A stretch of 64,000 nt of DNA from Glaciimonas immobilis (GCF_011947285.1 NZ_JAAOZT010000002.1:186001-250000), one strand, 5' to 3'; positions 9,751 through 18,793 are shown, numbered from the stretch's first letter. The notes: generated by a model not told the origin, from the letters alone. Numbers and translations are program-made.

Positions 9751-9786
9751 AAAAACGCCCGAGCCTAATAGGTCGGGCGTTTTTTC
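9751..9786 (+). terminator. Rho-independent terminator after clpP
   Basis: An extended stem (9756-9762 CGCCCGA with 9773-9779 TCGGGCG, continuing through GCC/GG with a bulge) is preceded by five A and followed by a run of T. It separates clpP from clpX. Confidence 0.85.
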
Positions 9787-9810
9787 TTTTTGATGTTAGT
9801 CTTCCTTCGG

Positions 9811-9829
9811 CGCGTTAAAATTTAACGCG
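9811..9829. promoter_or_regulatory. 19-bp near-perfect palindrome upstream of clpX
   Basis: The sequence reads CGCGTTAAA-A-TTTAACGCG: two perfect 9-bp arms around one central base. It sits after the clpP terminator and 162 bp before clpX. It has no T-run, so it is more likely a protein-binding dyad than a terminator. The regulator is unknown. Confidence 0.35.
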
Positions 9830-9990
9830 ACTGTCATTTAAATTGGTCCTTGCCGTGACGAGTTCGTCTTTCGCAGGTAATATCAATTTAAAAGTGGAAT
9901 GGTTGCGCAATACGCGCTTCTTTGGTCTTGGCTTGACACCATTCCTGGCTGGCGGACACCCTTTATTGATGCTCACTTAAATATTGCCCT

Positions 9991-11262
9991 ATGTCTGATA
10001 AAAAAACTTCCAGCGGCGAAAAACTGCTTTATTGCTCCTTCTGCGGAAAAAGCCAGCACGAGGTAAAAAAACTTATCGCAGGACCTTCGGTCTTTGTGTG
10101 CGACGAGTGTATTGATCTTTGTAATGACATTATTCGCGACGAGGCATCAAGCGTCGAAACGTTAGATGGACAAAAGTCCGAACTGCCCATCCCTCAGGAA
10201 ATTTGTGACCTGCTAGACCAATACGTTATAGGTCAGGAAACTGCTAAGCGGATTCTGGCGGTGGCCGTGTACAACCATTACAAGCGCCTGAAGCATCTAG
10301 GCAAAAAAGATGATATTGAGCTGGCAAAAAGCAATATTTTGCTCGTAGGGCCGACCGGTTCAGGTAAAACCCTTTTAGCGCAAACCTTGGCGCGTACCCT
10401 AAATGTGCCGTTTGTGATTGCCGATGCCACCACGCTGACGGAAGCAGGTTATGTAGGCGAGGACGTTGAAAATATTATTCAAAAATTGCTGCAAAATTGC
10501 AATTATGAAGTTGAAAAGGCTCAAAAGGGCATCGTCTATATTGATGAAATCGACAAGATTACCCGGAAGTCTGATAATCCATCGATAACGCGCGACGTTT
10601 CAGGTGAGGGCGTGCAACAAGCGCTGCTGAAGCTGATCGAAGGCACAATGGCTTCAGTACCGCCACAAGGCGGACGAAAGCATCCAAATCAGGATTTCGT
10701 GCAGGTGGATACCACTAATATTCTGTTTATTTGTGGCGGTGCCTTTGACGGTCTGACAAAAATTATTTCCGAGCGCTCAGAGAAGAGCGGCATTGGATTC
10801 TCGGCAAATGTGAAGAGCCAGACGCAACGGACCTCAAGTGAGGTGCTGTTAGATGCTGAGCCTGAAGATCTGACGCGTTTCGGTTTGATTCCCGAACTGG
10901 TGGGACGTTTGCCTGTTATCGCCACATTAACCGAACTCAATGAGGCTGCCCTCATTCAAATTCTCGTGGAGCCTAAGAACGCGTTGATCAAACAGTATGC
11001 AAAGCTGTTGCAGATGGAAGGCGCTGAACTGGACATTCGACCGGCTGCTTTGCAGGCGATCGCCAAGAAAGCGTTAGCCCGCAAAACCGGAGCCCGTGGT
11101 CTGCGTTCCATTCTTGAGCACGCTTTGCTCGACGTTATGTACGACTTGCCTAGTCATAAGAACGTTTCAAAAGTAGTGATTGATGAAAACAGTATCACGC
11201 ATGGGGCGAAGCCATTGATGATTTATCATGATCAACCCAAGGTTGCAGGGGCAAAATCCTGA
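9991..11262 (+). CDS. clpX: ATP-dependent Clp protease ATP-binding subunit ClpX
   Basis: A 423-residue AAA+ unfoldase that feeds substrates into ClpP. The N-terminal zinc-binding domain has four cysteines (C15, C18, C37, C40). Walker A GPTGSGKT lies at 120-127, Walker B is IVYIDEID, and a substrate pore-type GYVG motif ([11 protein letters not shown]) follows. Sensor and arginine residues appear in [14 protein letters not shown], and the C-terminal AAA subdomain [18 protein letters not shown] is conserved. Length and content are fully normal. Confidence 0.97.
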   Translation: MSDKKTSSGEKLLYCSFCGKSQHEVKKLIAGPSVFVCDECIDLCNDIIRDEASSVETLDGQKSELPIPQEICDLLDQYVIGQETAKRILAVAVYNHYKRLKHLGKKDDIELAKSNILLVGPTGSGKTLLAQTLARTLNVPFVIADATTLTEAGYVGEDVENIIQKLLQNCNYEVEKAQKGIVYIDEIDKITRKSDNPSITRDVSGEGVQQALLKLIEGTMASVPPQGGRKHPNQDFVQVDTTNILFICGGAFDGLTKIISERSEKSGIGFSANVKSQTQRTSSEVLLDAEPEDLTRFGLIPELVGRLPVIATLTELNEAALIQILVEPKNALIKQYAKLLQMEGAELDIRPAALQAIAKKALARKTGARGLRSILEHALLDVMYDLPSHKNVSKVVIDENSITHGAKPLMIYHDQPKVAGAKS

Positions 11263-11288
11263 ACTTGTAAAAATTCGTAAAATTTAGG

Positions 11289-11317
11289 TAAAAAACGGGT
11301 AAAAATCCCCGTTTTTT
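11289..11317 (+). terminator. Rho-independent terminator after clpX
   Basis: A short stem, AAAAACGGG with CCCGTTTTTT, has a loop of about 8 nt and lies 27 bp after the clpX stop. It is weaker than the one after clpP but has a clear T-run. Confidence 0.7.
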
Positions 11318-11366
11318 CACCAAAAGCAGTACAATTTCCGCATAGAAAATATTTGGCTTCAATCGT

Positions 11367-11403
11367 AAAGCCACCCGGAGGTGACTTCGCGTGTGGCTTT
11401 TTT
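11367..11403 (+). terminator. Second terminator-like hairpin between clpX and lon
   Basis: An 8-bp stem AAAGCCAC/GTGGCTTT (11367-11374 with 11393-11400) is followed by six T. The 18-nt loop can form an alternative CACC/GGTG hairpin with part of the stem, so this may be an attenuator-like element ahead of lon rather than a simple second stop for clpX. Confidence 0.6.
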
Positions 11404-11529
11404 ATCGTCTTTTTTTATCGTTTTTTTATCAACTGACGCAAAAGTAGTAAAGTTTTTTATTCTAACTAGGGCTTGTGTTTAGGCTACTCGTGCCAACATC
11501 AATAATAAGTTTCTTTGATAGGGCTCGCC

Positions 11530-13941
11530 ATGACAACTTCTACAGTTATTGAACAAACCAGGTTGCCGCTATTACCCTTACGGGATGTAGTGGTTTTCCC
11601 GCATATGGTGATTCCATTATTTGTCGGTCGTCCTAAGTCCATAAAGGCGCTTGAGGCCGCAATGGAGCAGGGCAAAAGTATTATGCTCGCCGCCCAAAAG
11701 GCTGCTGCCAAGGATGAGCCGTCTGCCGACGATATTTATGAAATTGGTTGCGTCGCCAATATTTTACAAATGCTCAAACTTCCAGACGGCACCGTTAAAG
11801 TGTTAGTGGAAGGAGCACAGCGCGCACGTATTCATCACATCAGTGAACTCGATACGCATTTTGTCGCTGATCTGACACCGGTTGAGTCCGAGTCAGGCGA
11901 CGAAGCTGAAGTCGAGGCAATGCGCCGCGCAATCGTTCAACAGTTCGATCAATACGTCAAACTGAACAAAAAAATCCCTCCGGAGATATTGACTTCGCTG
12001 GCAGGTATCGATGACGCGGGTCGTCTGGCGGATACCATCGCCGCGCATCTGCCGCTGAAGCTTGAGCAAAAGCAGGTCATTTTAGAAATTTTCAACGTCG
12101 GTAAGCGTTACGAGCACCTGCTGGGGCAACTCGAAGGTGAACTCGATATTCTTCAGGTTGAGAAGCGTATCCGTGGCCGCGTAAAGCGCCAGATGGAAAA
12201 ATCGCAACGCGAATACTATCTGAACGAGCAGGTTAAGGCCATTCAAAAAGAATTAGGCGAAGGTGAAGAAGGCGCTGATCTGGAAGAATTGGAAAAGAAG
12301 ATTCTTTCTGCCAAAATGCCAAAAGAAGCGCTGGAAAAAGCCCAGAGTGAGCTTAAAAAATTGAAGTTGATGTCTCCCATGTCGGCCGAAGCAACGGTCG
12401 TACGTAACTACATCGACACCCTTGTCGGTTTGCCATGGAAGAAAAAATCCAAGGTAAATAACGAGTTGGGAAATGCCGAAAAAGTACTCGAAGGCGACCA
12501 CTATGGCCTGGACAAGGTTAAAGAGCGCATTCTGGAATACCTCGCCGTACAACAACGCGTTGATAAATTAAAAGCGCCTATTTTGTGTTTCGTAGGTCCT
12601 CCGGGCGTGGGTAAAACTTCGCTTGGTCAATCCATCGCCCGTGCTACTAACCGCAAATTTGTGCGTATGGCATTGGGTGGCGTGCGTGACGAAGCAGAAA
12701 TTCGCGGTCATCGTCGTACTTACATAGGCTCAATGCCCGGCAAGATTTTGCAAAGCCTGGCGAAGGTCGGCGTGCGTAATCCGTTGTTCCTGCTTGACGA
12801 GATTGACAAGCTGGGTATGGACTTCCGTGGTGACCCATCGTCGGCGCTGCTAGAGGTGCTGGATCCTGAGCAGAATCACACGTTTTCGGATCATTACATC
12901 GAAGTAGATTTTGACTTGTCAGACGTAATGTTCGTGGCGACATCGAACTCGTTTAATATTCCTCCAGCGTTGCTGGACCGGATGGAAGTGATACGTTTGT
13001 CGGGTTACACCGAGGACGAAAAAGCGAATATCGCATTGCGTTACTTATTGCCTAAACAAATCAAGAACAACGGTTTGAAAATCGATGAGATCAGCGTTGC
13101 TGAAAGCGCCATTCGCGACATCATTCGGTATTACACGCGGGAAGCAGGGGTTCGGTCACTAGAACGTGAAATTTCCAAGATTTGCCGGAAAGTCGTAAAG
13201 CTTCTACTGCTTAAAAAGCAGGAGAAGAAGGTCGCCATCACATCGAAAAATATCGACAAATTCCTCGGAGTGCGCCGCTACGATTTCGGGGTAGCTGAAA
13301 AAGAAAATCAGGTTGGTCAGGTGGTCGGATTAGCCTGGACCGAAGTGGGTGGCGAGCTACTCACGATTGAGGCTGTCGCGATGCAAGGCAAGGGCGCGAT
13401 CATACGGACCGGTACGTTAGGTGACGTAATGAAAGAGTCAATTGAAGCAGCGCGCACGGTGGTGCGTAGTCGGGCCAAGAAATTGGGTATCAAAAATGAG
13501 GCGTTTGAAAAAACCGATATTCATATTCATGTACCTGAAGGCGCTACACCGAAAGACGGTCCTTCCGCAGGGATTGGGATGGCGACTGCTCTGGTGTCGA
13601 TTTTTACAGGGATTCCTGTGCGAGCCGACGTAGCGATGACCGGTGAGATTACATTGCGCGGAGAAGTATTGCCAATCGGTGGCCTGAAAGAAAAGCTATT
13701 GGCAGCGCATCGCGGTGGTATCAAAACCGTGTTGATTCCAGAGCAAAATGTAAAGGATCTGGCGGAGATCCCTGACAATATCAAGAACAAGCTGGAAATT
13801 GTGCCAGTGCGCTGGTTTGATAAGGTGCTGGAAGTCGCTCTGGAGCGTCAACCTGTTCCATTGACCGACGAGGACGCAGTCGTCGATCCAGCCGTTGCCA
13901 AGGCTGGTGAGAAGGCTGATACAACGGTTGTTAAGCATTAA
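11530..13941 (+). CDS. lon: ATP-dependent protease Lon (La)
   Basis: An 803-residue LonA protease: an N-terminal substrate-binding domain (LPLLPLRDVVVFPHMVIPLFVGR), a central AAA+ module with Walker A GPPGVGKT at about 356-363, and a C-terminal Ser-Lys protease domain. The catalytic serine is residue 679 (PKDGPSAGIGMA) and the lysine residue 722 (GGLKEKLLAAHRGG), the same numbers as in E. coli Lon. The start at 11530 (MTTSTVIEQTRLPLLPLRD) is chosen over the in-frame ATG at 11515 because it fits the family N-terminus. Two hairpins separate it from clpX, so it has its own promoter; I found no convincing sigma-32 consensus. Confidence 0.97.
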   Translation: MTTSTVIEQTRLPLLPLRDVVVFPHMVIPLFVGRPKSIKALEAAMEQGKSIMLAAQKAAAKDEPSADDIYEIGCVANILQMLKLPDGTVKVLVEGAQRARIHHISELDTHFVADLTPVESESGDEAEVEAMRRAIVQQFDQYVKLNKKIPPEILTSLAGIDDAGRLADTIAAHLPLKLEQKQVILEIFNVGKRYEHLLGQLEGELDILQVEKRIRGRVKRQMEKSQREYYLNEQVKAIQKELGEGEEGADLEELEKKILSAKMPKEALEKAQSELKKLKLMSPMSAEATVVRNYIDTLVGLPWKKKSKVNNELGNAEKVLEGDHYGLDKVKERILEYLAVQQRVDKLKAPILCFVGPPGVGKTSLGQSIARATNRKFVRMALGGVRDEAEIRGHRRTYIGSMPGKILQSLAKVGVRNPLFLLDEIDKLGMDFRGDPSSALLEVLDPEQNHTFSDHYIEVDFDLSDVMFVATSNSFNIPPALLDRMEVIRLSGYTEDEKANIALRYLLPKQIKNNGLKIDEISVAESAIRDIIRYYTREAGVRSLEREISKICRKVVKLLLLKKQEKKVAITSKNIDKFLGVRRYDFGVAEKENQVGQVVGLAWTEVGGELLTIEAVAMQGKGAIIRTGTLGDVMKESIEAARTVVRSRAKKLGIKNEAFEKTDIHIHVPEGATPKDGPSAGIGMATALVSIFTGIPVRADVAMTGEITLRGEVLPIGGLKEKLLAAHRGGIKTVLIPEQNVKDLAEIPDNIKNKLEIVPVRWFDKVLEVALERQPVPLTDEDAVVDPAVAKAGEKADTTVVKH

Positions 13942-14032
13942 TCGTTAAACGGTCGAGCTAAATTCGACGCTGCTCCGGGAGCTCTATGCAAGCAGGTAAA
14001 GAATTCGTTGCTCGTCGATAAATAGTGACCAA

Positions 14033-14059
14033 AAAAACGCTCGTGAGGGCGTTTTTTTT
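14033..14059 (+). terminator. Rho-independent terminator after lon
   Basis: The stem ACGCTC/GGGCGT (with a G-T pair) around a GTGA loop is preceded by a run of A and followed by eight T, about 95 bp after the lon stop. Confidence 0.8.
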
Positions 14060-14073
14060 CATTCCCACTCTAT

Positions 14074-14168
14074 GAATAGATATTTAGCCAGAGAATAGAT
14101 ATTTAGCCAGAGAATAGATATTTAGCCAGAGAATAGATATTTAGCCAGAGAATAGATATTTAGCCAGA
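14074..14168. repeat. Five exact tandem copies of a 19-bp unit
   Basis: The unit gaatagatatttagccaga is repeated five times without a mismatch at 14074, 14093, 14112, 14131 and 14150. The unit length is not a multiple of three and no reading frame runs through it. It sits directly after the lon terminator and before the broken hupB. Such perfect short arrays usually vary in copy number between strains. There are no spacers, so it is not CRISPR. Confidence 0.95.
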
Positions 14169-14359
14169 GAGTTAATTTTTTGATTTTTGCCTTTGCTATA
14201 GGCAAACCAACGGACGCGTGCTGTGGGGAATTGTTTGATATTCACAGCGATCTGCGGGTATTTTGCTCCATTTCGACCTGAGTAAAAAAGCGAAAAGTAA
14301 GGAGGCGCAGGGGTCGAGAAATTTATCTGAAGTTTATACCTTTATCAAGGCGCATTTGA

Positions 14360-14625
14360 TTGAAAAACAGCGTTGAACAAACTGCTATTATCACTGCAGC
14401 AATTTCAGGTGCAGCTTGTCGCGGGCGCTGGATATATTGCAGGGTCCGTTGCAACTACCTTATAAGAAAATCGACGGTGAGGGTCGTGGAATTTTGGCGT
14501 TATCACCAGGCAAGTGCGCCGCGCGTAGTCACTGCAATCCACGTACTGGAGCGTCATTTATAATGGATCCTGCTAAAGTTCCTCAATTTAAGGTTGGCAA
14601 AGCGTCGAAAGATGCTGTAAACTAA
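14360..14625 (+). pseudogene. hupB: Decayed hupB (DNA-binding protein HU) remnant
   Basis: Two overlapping frames together resemble HU. The first, from TTG at 14360, reads KNSVEQTAIITAAISGAA, like the HU N-terminus (N-K-S-E-L-I..A-I...A.ISKAAA). The second, ending at 14625, reads SRALDILQG, then GKCAARSHCNPRTGASF, and finally AKVPQFKVGKASKDAVN, which parallels the conserved HU arm GKRAARTGRNPRTG and the C-terminus AKVPKF.AGKALKDAVN. The join is explained by an extra GG near 14423-14425 (GCGGGCGCTG where HU-type coding would have GCGCGCTG). The expected start codon is TTG without a visible ribosome site, and core residues such as VGFGTF are lost. In E. coli the order is lon-hupB-ppiD, exactly this slot. 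I infer a dead hupB copy. Confidence 0.8.
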
Positions 14626-14657
14626 TGTTCTTCGACGTGGTGACACACGTCAGATGT

Positions 14658-14686
14658 TTGACTAGCTTGGCCCTCAGTTTTAAATC
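14658..14686 (+). promoter_or_regulatory. Possible promoter of the tRNA-Val/tRNA-Asp pair
   Basis: TTGACT at 14658-14663 and a weak -10 TAAATC at 14681-14686 are separated by 17 bp, 24 bp upstream of tRNA-Val. The -35 is good; the -10 matches only three of six. Confidence 0.35.
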
Positions 14687-14710
14687 ACACGTGGTTTGAA
14701 TATGACTGCG

Positions 14711-14786
14711 GGGTGCTTAGCTCAGTTGGTAGAGCGGCGCCCTTACAAGGCGTAGGTCGGGAGTTCGAGCCTCTCAGCACCCACCA
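14711..14786 (+). tRNA. tRNA-Val (anticodon TAC)
   Basis: A canonical cloverleaf: acceptor GGGTGCT/AGCACCC, D-arm GCTCAGTTGGTAGAGC, anticodon loop CTTACAA with TAC, T-arm GGGAGTTCGAGCCTCTC, discriminator A plus encoded CCA. Confidence 0.95.
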
Positions 14787-14855
14787 AATTAGTCAGGCAA
14801 AAATAGTTGTAATCAACTTTGAAAAGTGCTGAATTTTTCAATAAAAGTAGTTTTA

Positions 14856-14932
14856 GGAGTGGTAGTTCAGCTGGTTAGAATACCGGCCTGTCACGCCGGG
14901 GGTCGCGGGTTCGAGTCCCGTCCACTCCGCCA
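14856..14932 (+). tRNA. tRNA-Asp (anticodon GTC)
   Basis: A canonical cloverleaf: acceptor GGAGTGG/CCACTCC, D-arm GTTCAGCTGGTTAGAAT, anticodon loop CTGTCAC with GTC, T-arm GCGGGTTCGAGTCCCGT, discriminator G plus encoded CCA. It lies 69 bp after tRNA-Val, probably on the same transcript. Confidence 0.95.
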
Positions 14933-14940
14933 GAATTGAA

Positions 14941-14966
14941 AAGGCGAACGAAAGTTCGCCTTTTTT
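14941..14966 (+). terminator. Rho-independent terminator after tRNA-Asp
   Basis: A perfect 9-bp stem AAGGCGAAC/GTTCGCCTT with a GAAA tetraloop is followed by T's. It closes the two-tRNA transcript and leaves only 45 bp before ppiD. Confidence 0.9.
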
Positions 14967-15011
14967 CGTATCTGCTAGTGATTTTAGCAACCTGTCTTTG
15001 ATTGGCTGACC

Positions 15012-16946
15012 ATGTTTGAGTTTATTCGCTCCCATCAACGCTTAATGCAGTTTTTGCTTCTGCTGTTGATTATCCCTTCGTTTGCGCTTGTCGGTCTGCA
15101 AAGCTATACCAGCTTTGGTGATAGTGCTAATGCGGTCGCAAAAGTCGCCGGGCAGTCAATTACCCAGCAAGAGCTGGATGCCGCGCAGCGGCAGCAAATG
15201 GAGCGTATGCGACAAATGTTTGGCGACCAATTCGACGCCAAGATGTTTGACACGCCAGCGGCCAAGCAGGGTGTCCTTGATAATCTGATTGCGCAGCGCG
15301 CGCAAATGGCCGCAGTAACCCGCGAGCATTTGATGGTTTCTGATTTGACATTGCAACAAACATTGCTGGGCATTCCTGAACTGCACGGCGCAGACGGTAA
15401 ATTCGACAACGATAAATACCGTTCATTGCTGGCTGCGCAAGGTACCGTGCCTAAAATTTATGAGGCTGGCCTCCGTCAGGATCTGGCGCTACAACAATTG
15501 GCGGGCGCCGTCCAGGGCACCGCTTTTGCTCCTAAATCAGTAGCGCTGCGTTTTTCCAATATCAGCGACCAGGAGCGCGAGATTCAGGAATTATTGTTCA
15601 AGACTACCGACTATGCCGCGCAAGTCAAAGTGACTGACGACATGCTAAAGGCTTACTACGATAAAAATAGTCAGCAGTTCGAAATTCCGGAACAAGTTAA
15701 GGCTGAGTACGTTGTTCTGGACATGGCAGCAGTCGCAGCCCAGGTGACTGTCAGTGATGCAGATATCAAATCATATTACGATCAAAACGTCGCACATTAC
15801 GCGACACCTGAGCAGCGTCGCGCCAGTCATATTCTGATCACGACCAAAAAAGATGCCTCCGCTGCTGATAAAGCAACGGCAAAAGCAAAAGCTGAATCCT
15901 TATTGGCGGCAGTGCGCAAGAACCCGGCAGAATTCGCTAAGCTTGCAAAGGAGAACTCTCAAGACACGGCTTCCGCAGAGCATGGTGGTGATTTGGGTTT
16001 TTTCAGTGAGGGCATGATGGTCAAGCCATTTACTGATGCTGCACAAAAGCTTAAAGAAGGCCAAATCAGCAACGTTGTGGAGTCGGATTTTGGTTTTCAT
16101 ATCATACAGTTGACCGGTATCAAACCCGCATCGGTGAAGACGTTGTCTCAGGTCAGGGACGAAATAGCCGCATCTATTCAAAAGCAGATGGCTGCCAAGA
16201 AATTCGCCGAAATGGCCGACCTATTCAACGATACCGTTTATGAGCAGGCCAACAGCTTGAAACCCGCTGCCGATAAATTGAAACTAGCGGTACAAACGGT
16301 AGCAGATTTGGGGCGTCACCCTAATCCGGCGATTGCACCGACGGCACCTTATAACAACCAAAAGTTCCTGACAGCGTTGTTTGCAGATGGCGCAATAAAA
16401 AACAAGCGCAACACAGCGGTCATTGAAGCGGCACCAAGCGTGTTGATCGCAGGCCATGTGATCAGCTACAAGCCGGTCACCAAGCAAGCCTTTGCGGACG
16501 TGAAAGAATCGGTCCGTGCCAAGGTTATGCAAGCTACTGAAGCAGAGTTTGCTGTAAAGGCTGGTGAAGCCAAATTCGCTGCCCTGAAAGCAAAAGATGA
16601 CACGGCTGGCTTTGCCGCTGCCAAGACCGTATCTCGCGCGAATCGTCAAAGCGTGTCGGGCAATGTGTTTGATGCCGTAATGAAAGCGGATGTGAGCAAG
16701 TTGCCTGCGTTCGTTGGTGTAACATTGCCGGGGCAAGGTTATGCGGTCTATCGCATAGGTAAAGTAGCACAGCCCGCCGCGGTTGATCAGGCGCGCAGGC
16801 AGTCAGAGCAACAGCAAATTGCCTCTGCGTTGGCGCAGCAGGAGATGACTGCTTATATAGATGTATTAAAGAAAAAGGCCAAGGCGAAAATACTCAAGCC
16901 GGTGGTGGCCAGCATACCGGTTGACGCTAATCTGGCGTCTAAATAA
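15012..16946 (+). CDS. ppiD: Periplasmic peptidyl-prolyl isomerase PpiD
   Basis: A 644-residue inner-membrane-anchored periplasmic folding factor. It has a short cytoplasmic N-terminus, one transmembrane helix (about residues 12-31), a SurA-like N-terminal region (VAGQSITQQELDAAQRQQMERMR), and a central parvulin PPIase domain (about 270-365: RRASHILITTKK, FAKLAKENSQDTASAEHGGDLGFFSEG, VVESDFGFHIIQLTGI). A long helical C-terminal region follows. PpiD assists newly translocated outer-membrane and periplasmic proteins near the Sec translocon. It completes the tig-clpP-clpX-lon-(hupB)-ppiD order. Confidence 0.95.
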   Translation: MFEFIRSHQRLMQFLLLLLIIPSFALVGLQSYTSFGDSANAVAKVAGQSITQQELDAAQRQQMERMRQMFGDQFDAKMFDTPAAKQGVLDNLIAQRAQMAAVTREHLMVSDLTLQQTLLGIPELHGADGKFDNDKYRSLLAAQGTVPKIYEAGLRQDLALQQLAGAVQGTAFAPKSVALRFSNISDQEREIQELLFKTTDYAAQVKVTDDMLKAYYDKNSQQFEIPEQVKAEYVVLDMAAVAAQVTVSDADIKSYYDQNVAHYATPEQRRASHILITTKKDASAADKATAKAKAESLLAAVRKNPAEFAKLAKENSQDTASAEHGGDLGFFSEGMMVKPFTDAAQKLKEGQISNVVESDFGFHIIQLTGIKPASVKTLSQVRDEIAASIQKQMAAKKFAEMADLFNDTVYEQANSLKPAADKLKLAVQTVADLGRHPNPAIAPTAPYNNQKFLTALFADGAIKNKRNTAVIEAAPSVLIAGHVISYKPVTKQAFADVKESVRAKVMQATEAEFAVKAGEAKFAALKAKDDTAGFAAAKTVSRANRQSVSGNVFDAVMKADVSKLPAFVGVTLPGQGYAVYRIGKVAQPAAVDQARRQSEQQQIASALAQQEMTAYIDVLKKKAKAKILKPVVASIPVDANLASK

Positions 16947-16967
16947 AGCATCGTTACTGTTAAGAAA

Positions 16968-16994
16968 AAAAGCCACTTTTTAGGTGGCTTTTTT
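16968..16994 (+). terminator. Rho-independent terminator after ppiD
   Basis: The stem AAAAGCCAC/GTGGCTTTT with a 7-nt loop is followed by T's, 20 bp after the ppiD stop. Nothing else is visible up to the convergent esterase gene. Confidence 0.85.
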
Positions 16995-17202
16995 GTTTTT
17001 CACTGTCCCTTGATCTGCCCTGAAAAAAGTTGTTGCTGCAAGGCTTTTAGGAGTGTCGGAGGCCAAAATCATGGCAATAAAGTATTGTGATTCAGGCGAT
17101 ATTTTTGAGACTCGTGACTGTCCAATTGTTGGATTTCACTAAGCCCTCACGCTTCTATCGATATACCAAGTTAATAAATAAGTCTGCAAATTCAGCGCGA
17201 AA

Positions 17203-17976
17203 TTACTTGGACCCGGACAGCATAGTTTTGATTAACGGTTGCAGCTCTTGCCAGACATTATTAAGCATGATCGGATGCGCCTCCGCGACTGGATGAATAC
17301 GATCCGCCTGGAACCATTGAGGTTTATCTGCGACGCCTTCTAATAAAAACGGTACCACAGGTACTTTGCTTTGTTTGGCGACCTCTGAATATAAACCGAA
17401 GAATTTATCGCTGTAGTCCCGTCCGTAGTTGGGTGGAATACGCATGCCGACCAGCAGCACTTTGGCATTGGTTTTTTGCACCGCTGTTATCATTGCGCGC
17501 AGGTTTGATTCTGTGGATTTGAGTTGAAGGCCGCGCAATGCATCGTTCGCACCCAGTTCGATGATGACGATATTGGGATTTTGCTTTAACAGGGCAGGAA
17601 GTCGGGCGTAGCCACCGCTGGTAGTTTCTCCGCTGATACTTGCGTTGACGACGTCCAGCGAAATCTTTTGGGCTAGCAAGCGTTTTTGCAGCAATGCCAC
17701 CCAGCCAGCGCCGCGCGCCAGGCCATATTCTGCAGATAAACTGTCGCCAAGCACCAGAACCGATTTTGATGCAGAATGATCGTTAGCCGCTGCCAAGGCA
17801 TCAACGCCATACAATGCCCCACCAGCGCCAAAGACAGCAAGCATGCCAGAAAGCAAAATGTGGCGACGTGCGGCCTTGTTAATGGTGTTGACCTTGTCTG
17901 TCCATGCAGGTATGCGTGCTGCAGGTTGATGCGCACACCCAATATTTTTTTTACACCTCCAACTGATAATTCGCAT
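17203..17976 (-). CDS. tesA: GDSL/SGNH-hydrolase arylesterase (TesA-like)
   Basis: A 257-residue secreted SGNH hydrolase related to E. coli TesA (thioesterase I / lysophospholipase L1). Block I is VLVLGDSLSAEYG (nucleophile Ser79), block III is ELGANDALRG (Asn), and block V is DRIHPVAEAHP (Asp/His). The N-terminus carries a long positively charged leader and then a hydrophobic stretch ending ALAA (about 40-63), consistent with export to the periplasm. The start at 17976 has a good Shine-Dalgarno, AGAGGAT, 7 nt upstream. The start codon overlaps the start codon of the divergent ABC ATPase gene. The tesA/ybbA divergent pair is also found in E. coli. Confidence 0.85.
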   Translation of the reverse strand: MRIISWRCKKNIGCAHQPAARIPAWTDKVNTINKAARRHILLSGMLAVFGAGGALYGVDALAAANDHSASKSVLVLGDSLSAEYGLARGAGWVALLQKRLLAQKISLDVVNASISGETTSGGYARLPALLKQNPNIVIIELGANDALRGLQLKSTESNLRAMITAVQKTNAKVLLVGMRIPPNYGRDYSDKFFGLYSEVAKQSKVPVVPFLLEGVADKPQWFQADRIHPVAEAHPIMLNNVWQELQPLIKTMLSGSK

Positions 17977-18733
17977 GCAGCTATCCTCTTTGATTAATTC
18001 TTCTAATGTACAAGCTACCACGCCTGCCAATAATTTTTCTATTGTGGCGCAAAACCTCACCAAACGCGTGGCGGATGCCAGTGGTGAACTGATCATACTT
18101 AACGACATCAATTTTGCCGTTCACGCCGGTACCACACTGGCGATAGTCGGTGCGTCAGGATCCGGCAAGTCTACTCTACTGGGCTTGTTAGCCGGGCTGG
18201 ACACGCCATCAAGTGGCACGGTTAAAATCGATGATGTGGATATTTTTGCGCTTGATGAGGATGGCAGGGCAGGCGTCCGCAAAAAGAAGCTCGGTTTTGT
18301 ATTTCAGTCGTTTCAGTTATTAAGCCACTTGAACGCATTAGAAAATGTCATGCTGCCGCTGGAGTTACACGGCGATGCCAATGCAAAAGAAAAAGCCGAA
18401 ATCATGCTGGGACGGGTCGGCCTTTCTAGTCGACTTCGTCATTATCCCAAATACCTCTCCGGGGGCGAGCAACAAAGGGTCGCACTGGCACGCGCTTTTG
18501 TGACGGAGCCGCCACTTTTGTTCGCCGACGAACCAACCGGCAGTCTGGACGCCGCTACGGGCGACGCGGTGATTCGGTTAATGTTTGATCTTAATCAGGA
18601 GCGTAATTCCACGCTGGTGTTGGTAACACACGATACCTCCATTGCCGTGCAGTGTCGGCAGACGATCACGATTGCCGCGGGACGCTTGCTTGATCACGGC
18701 AACGCAACTGCCGGCAACGCGCGTATCCTTTAA
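17975..18733 (+). CDS. ybbA: YbbA-like ABC transporter ATP-binding protein
   Basis: A 252-residue ABC ATPase of the LolD/MacB/YbbA type. Walker A is GASGSGKST (59-67), the Q-loop [25 protein letters not shown], the signature [14 protein letters not shown], Walker [13 protein letters not shown], and the switch His is in VTHD. The family usually pairs with a MacB/YbbP-type permease involved in lipoprotein or envelope export, but no permease gene is adjacent. The ATG at 17975 overlaps the divergent tesA start and has no ribosome-binding site, so translation may begin slightly downstream (homology to the fold starts near residue 21). Confidence 0.85.
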   Translation: MQLSSLINSSNVQATTPANNFSIVAQNLTKRVADASGELIILNDINFAVHAGTTLAIVGASGSGKSTLLGLLAGLDTPSSGTVKIDDVDIFALDEDGRAGVRKKKLGFVFQSFQLLSHLNALENVMLPLELHGDANAKEKAEIMLGRVGLSSRLRHYPKYLSGGEQQRVALARAFVTEPPLLFADEPTGSLDAATGDAVIRLMFDLNQERNSTLVLVTHDTSIAVQCRQTITIAAGRLLDHGNATAGNARIL

Positions 18734-18793
18734 AGTCACATTGGTGCTAACGTGCAGTAAACATAAGCATTTTTGACAGGATAGGAGAACAAT

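Noticed and set aside
9831-9837. CTGTCAT as a Pho box upstream of clpX
   Set aside because: No second half-site at the 11-bp period on either side.
14074-14168. CRISPR array
   Set aside because: Repeats are directly joined with no spacers and no cas genes are present.
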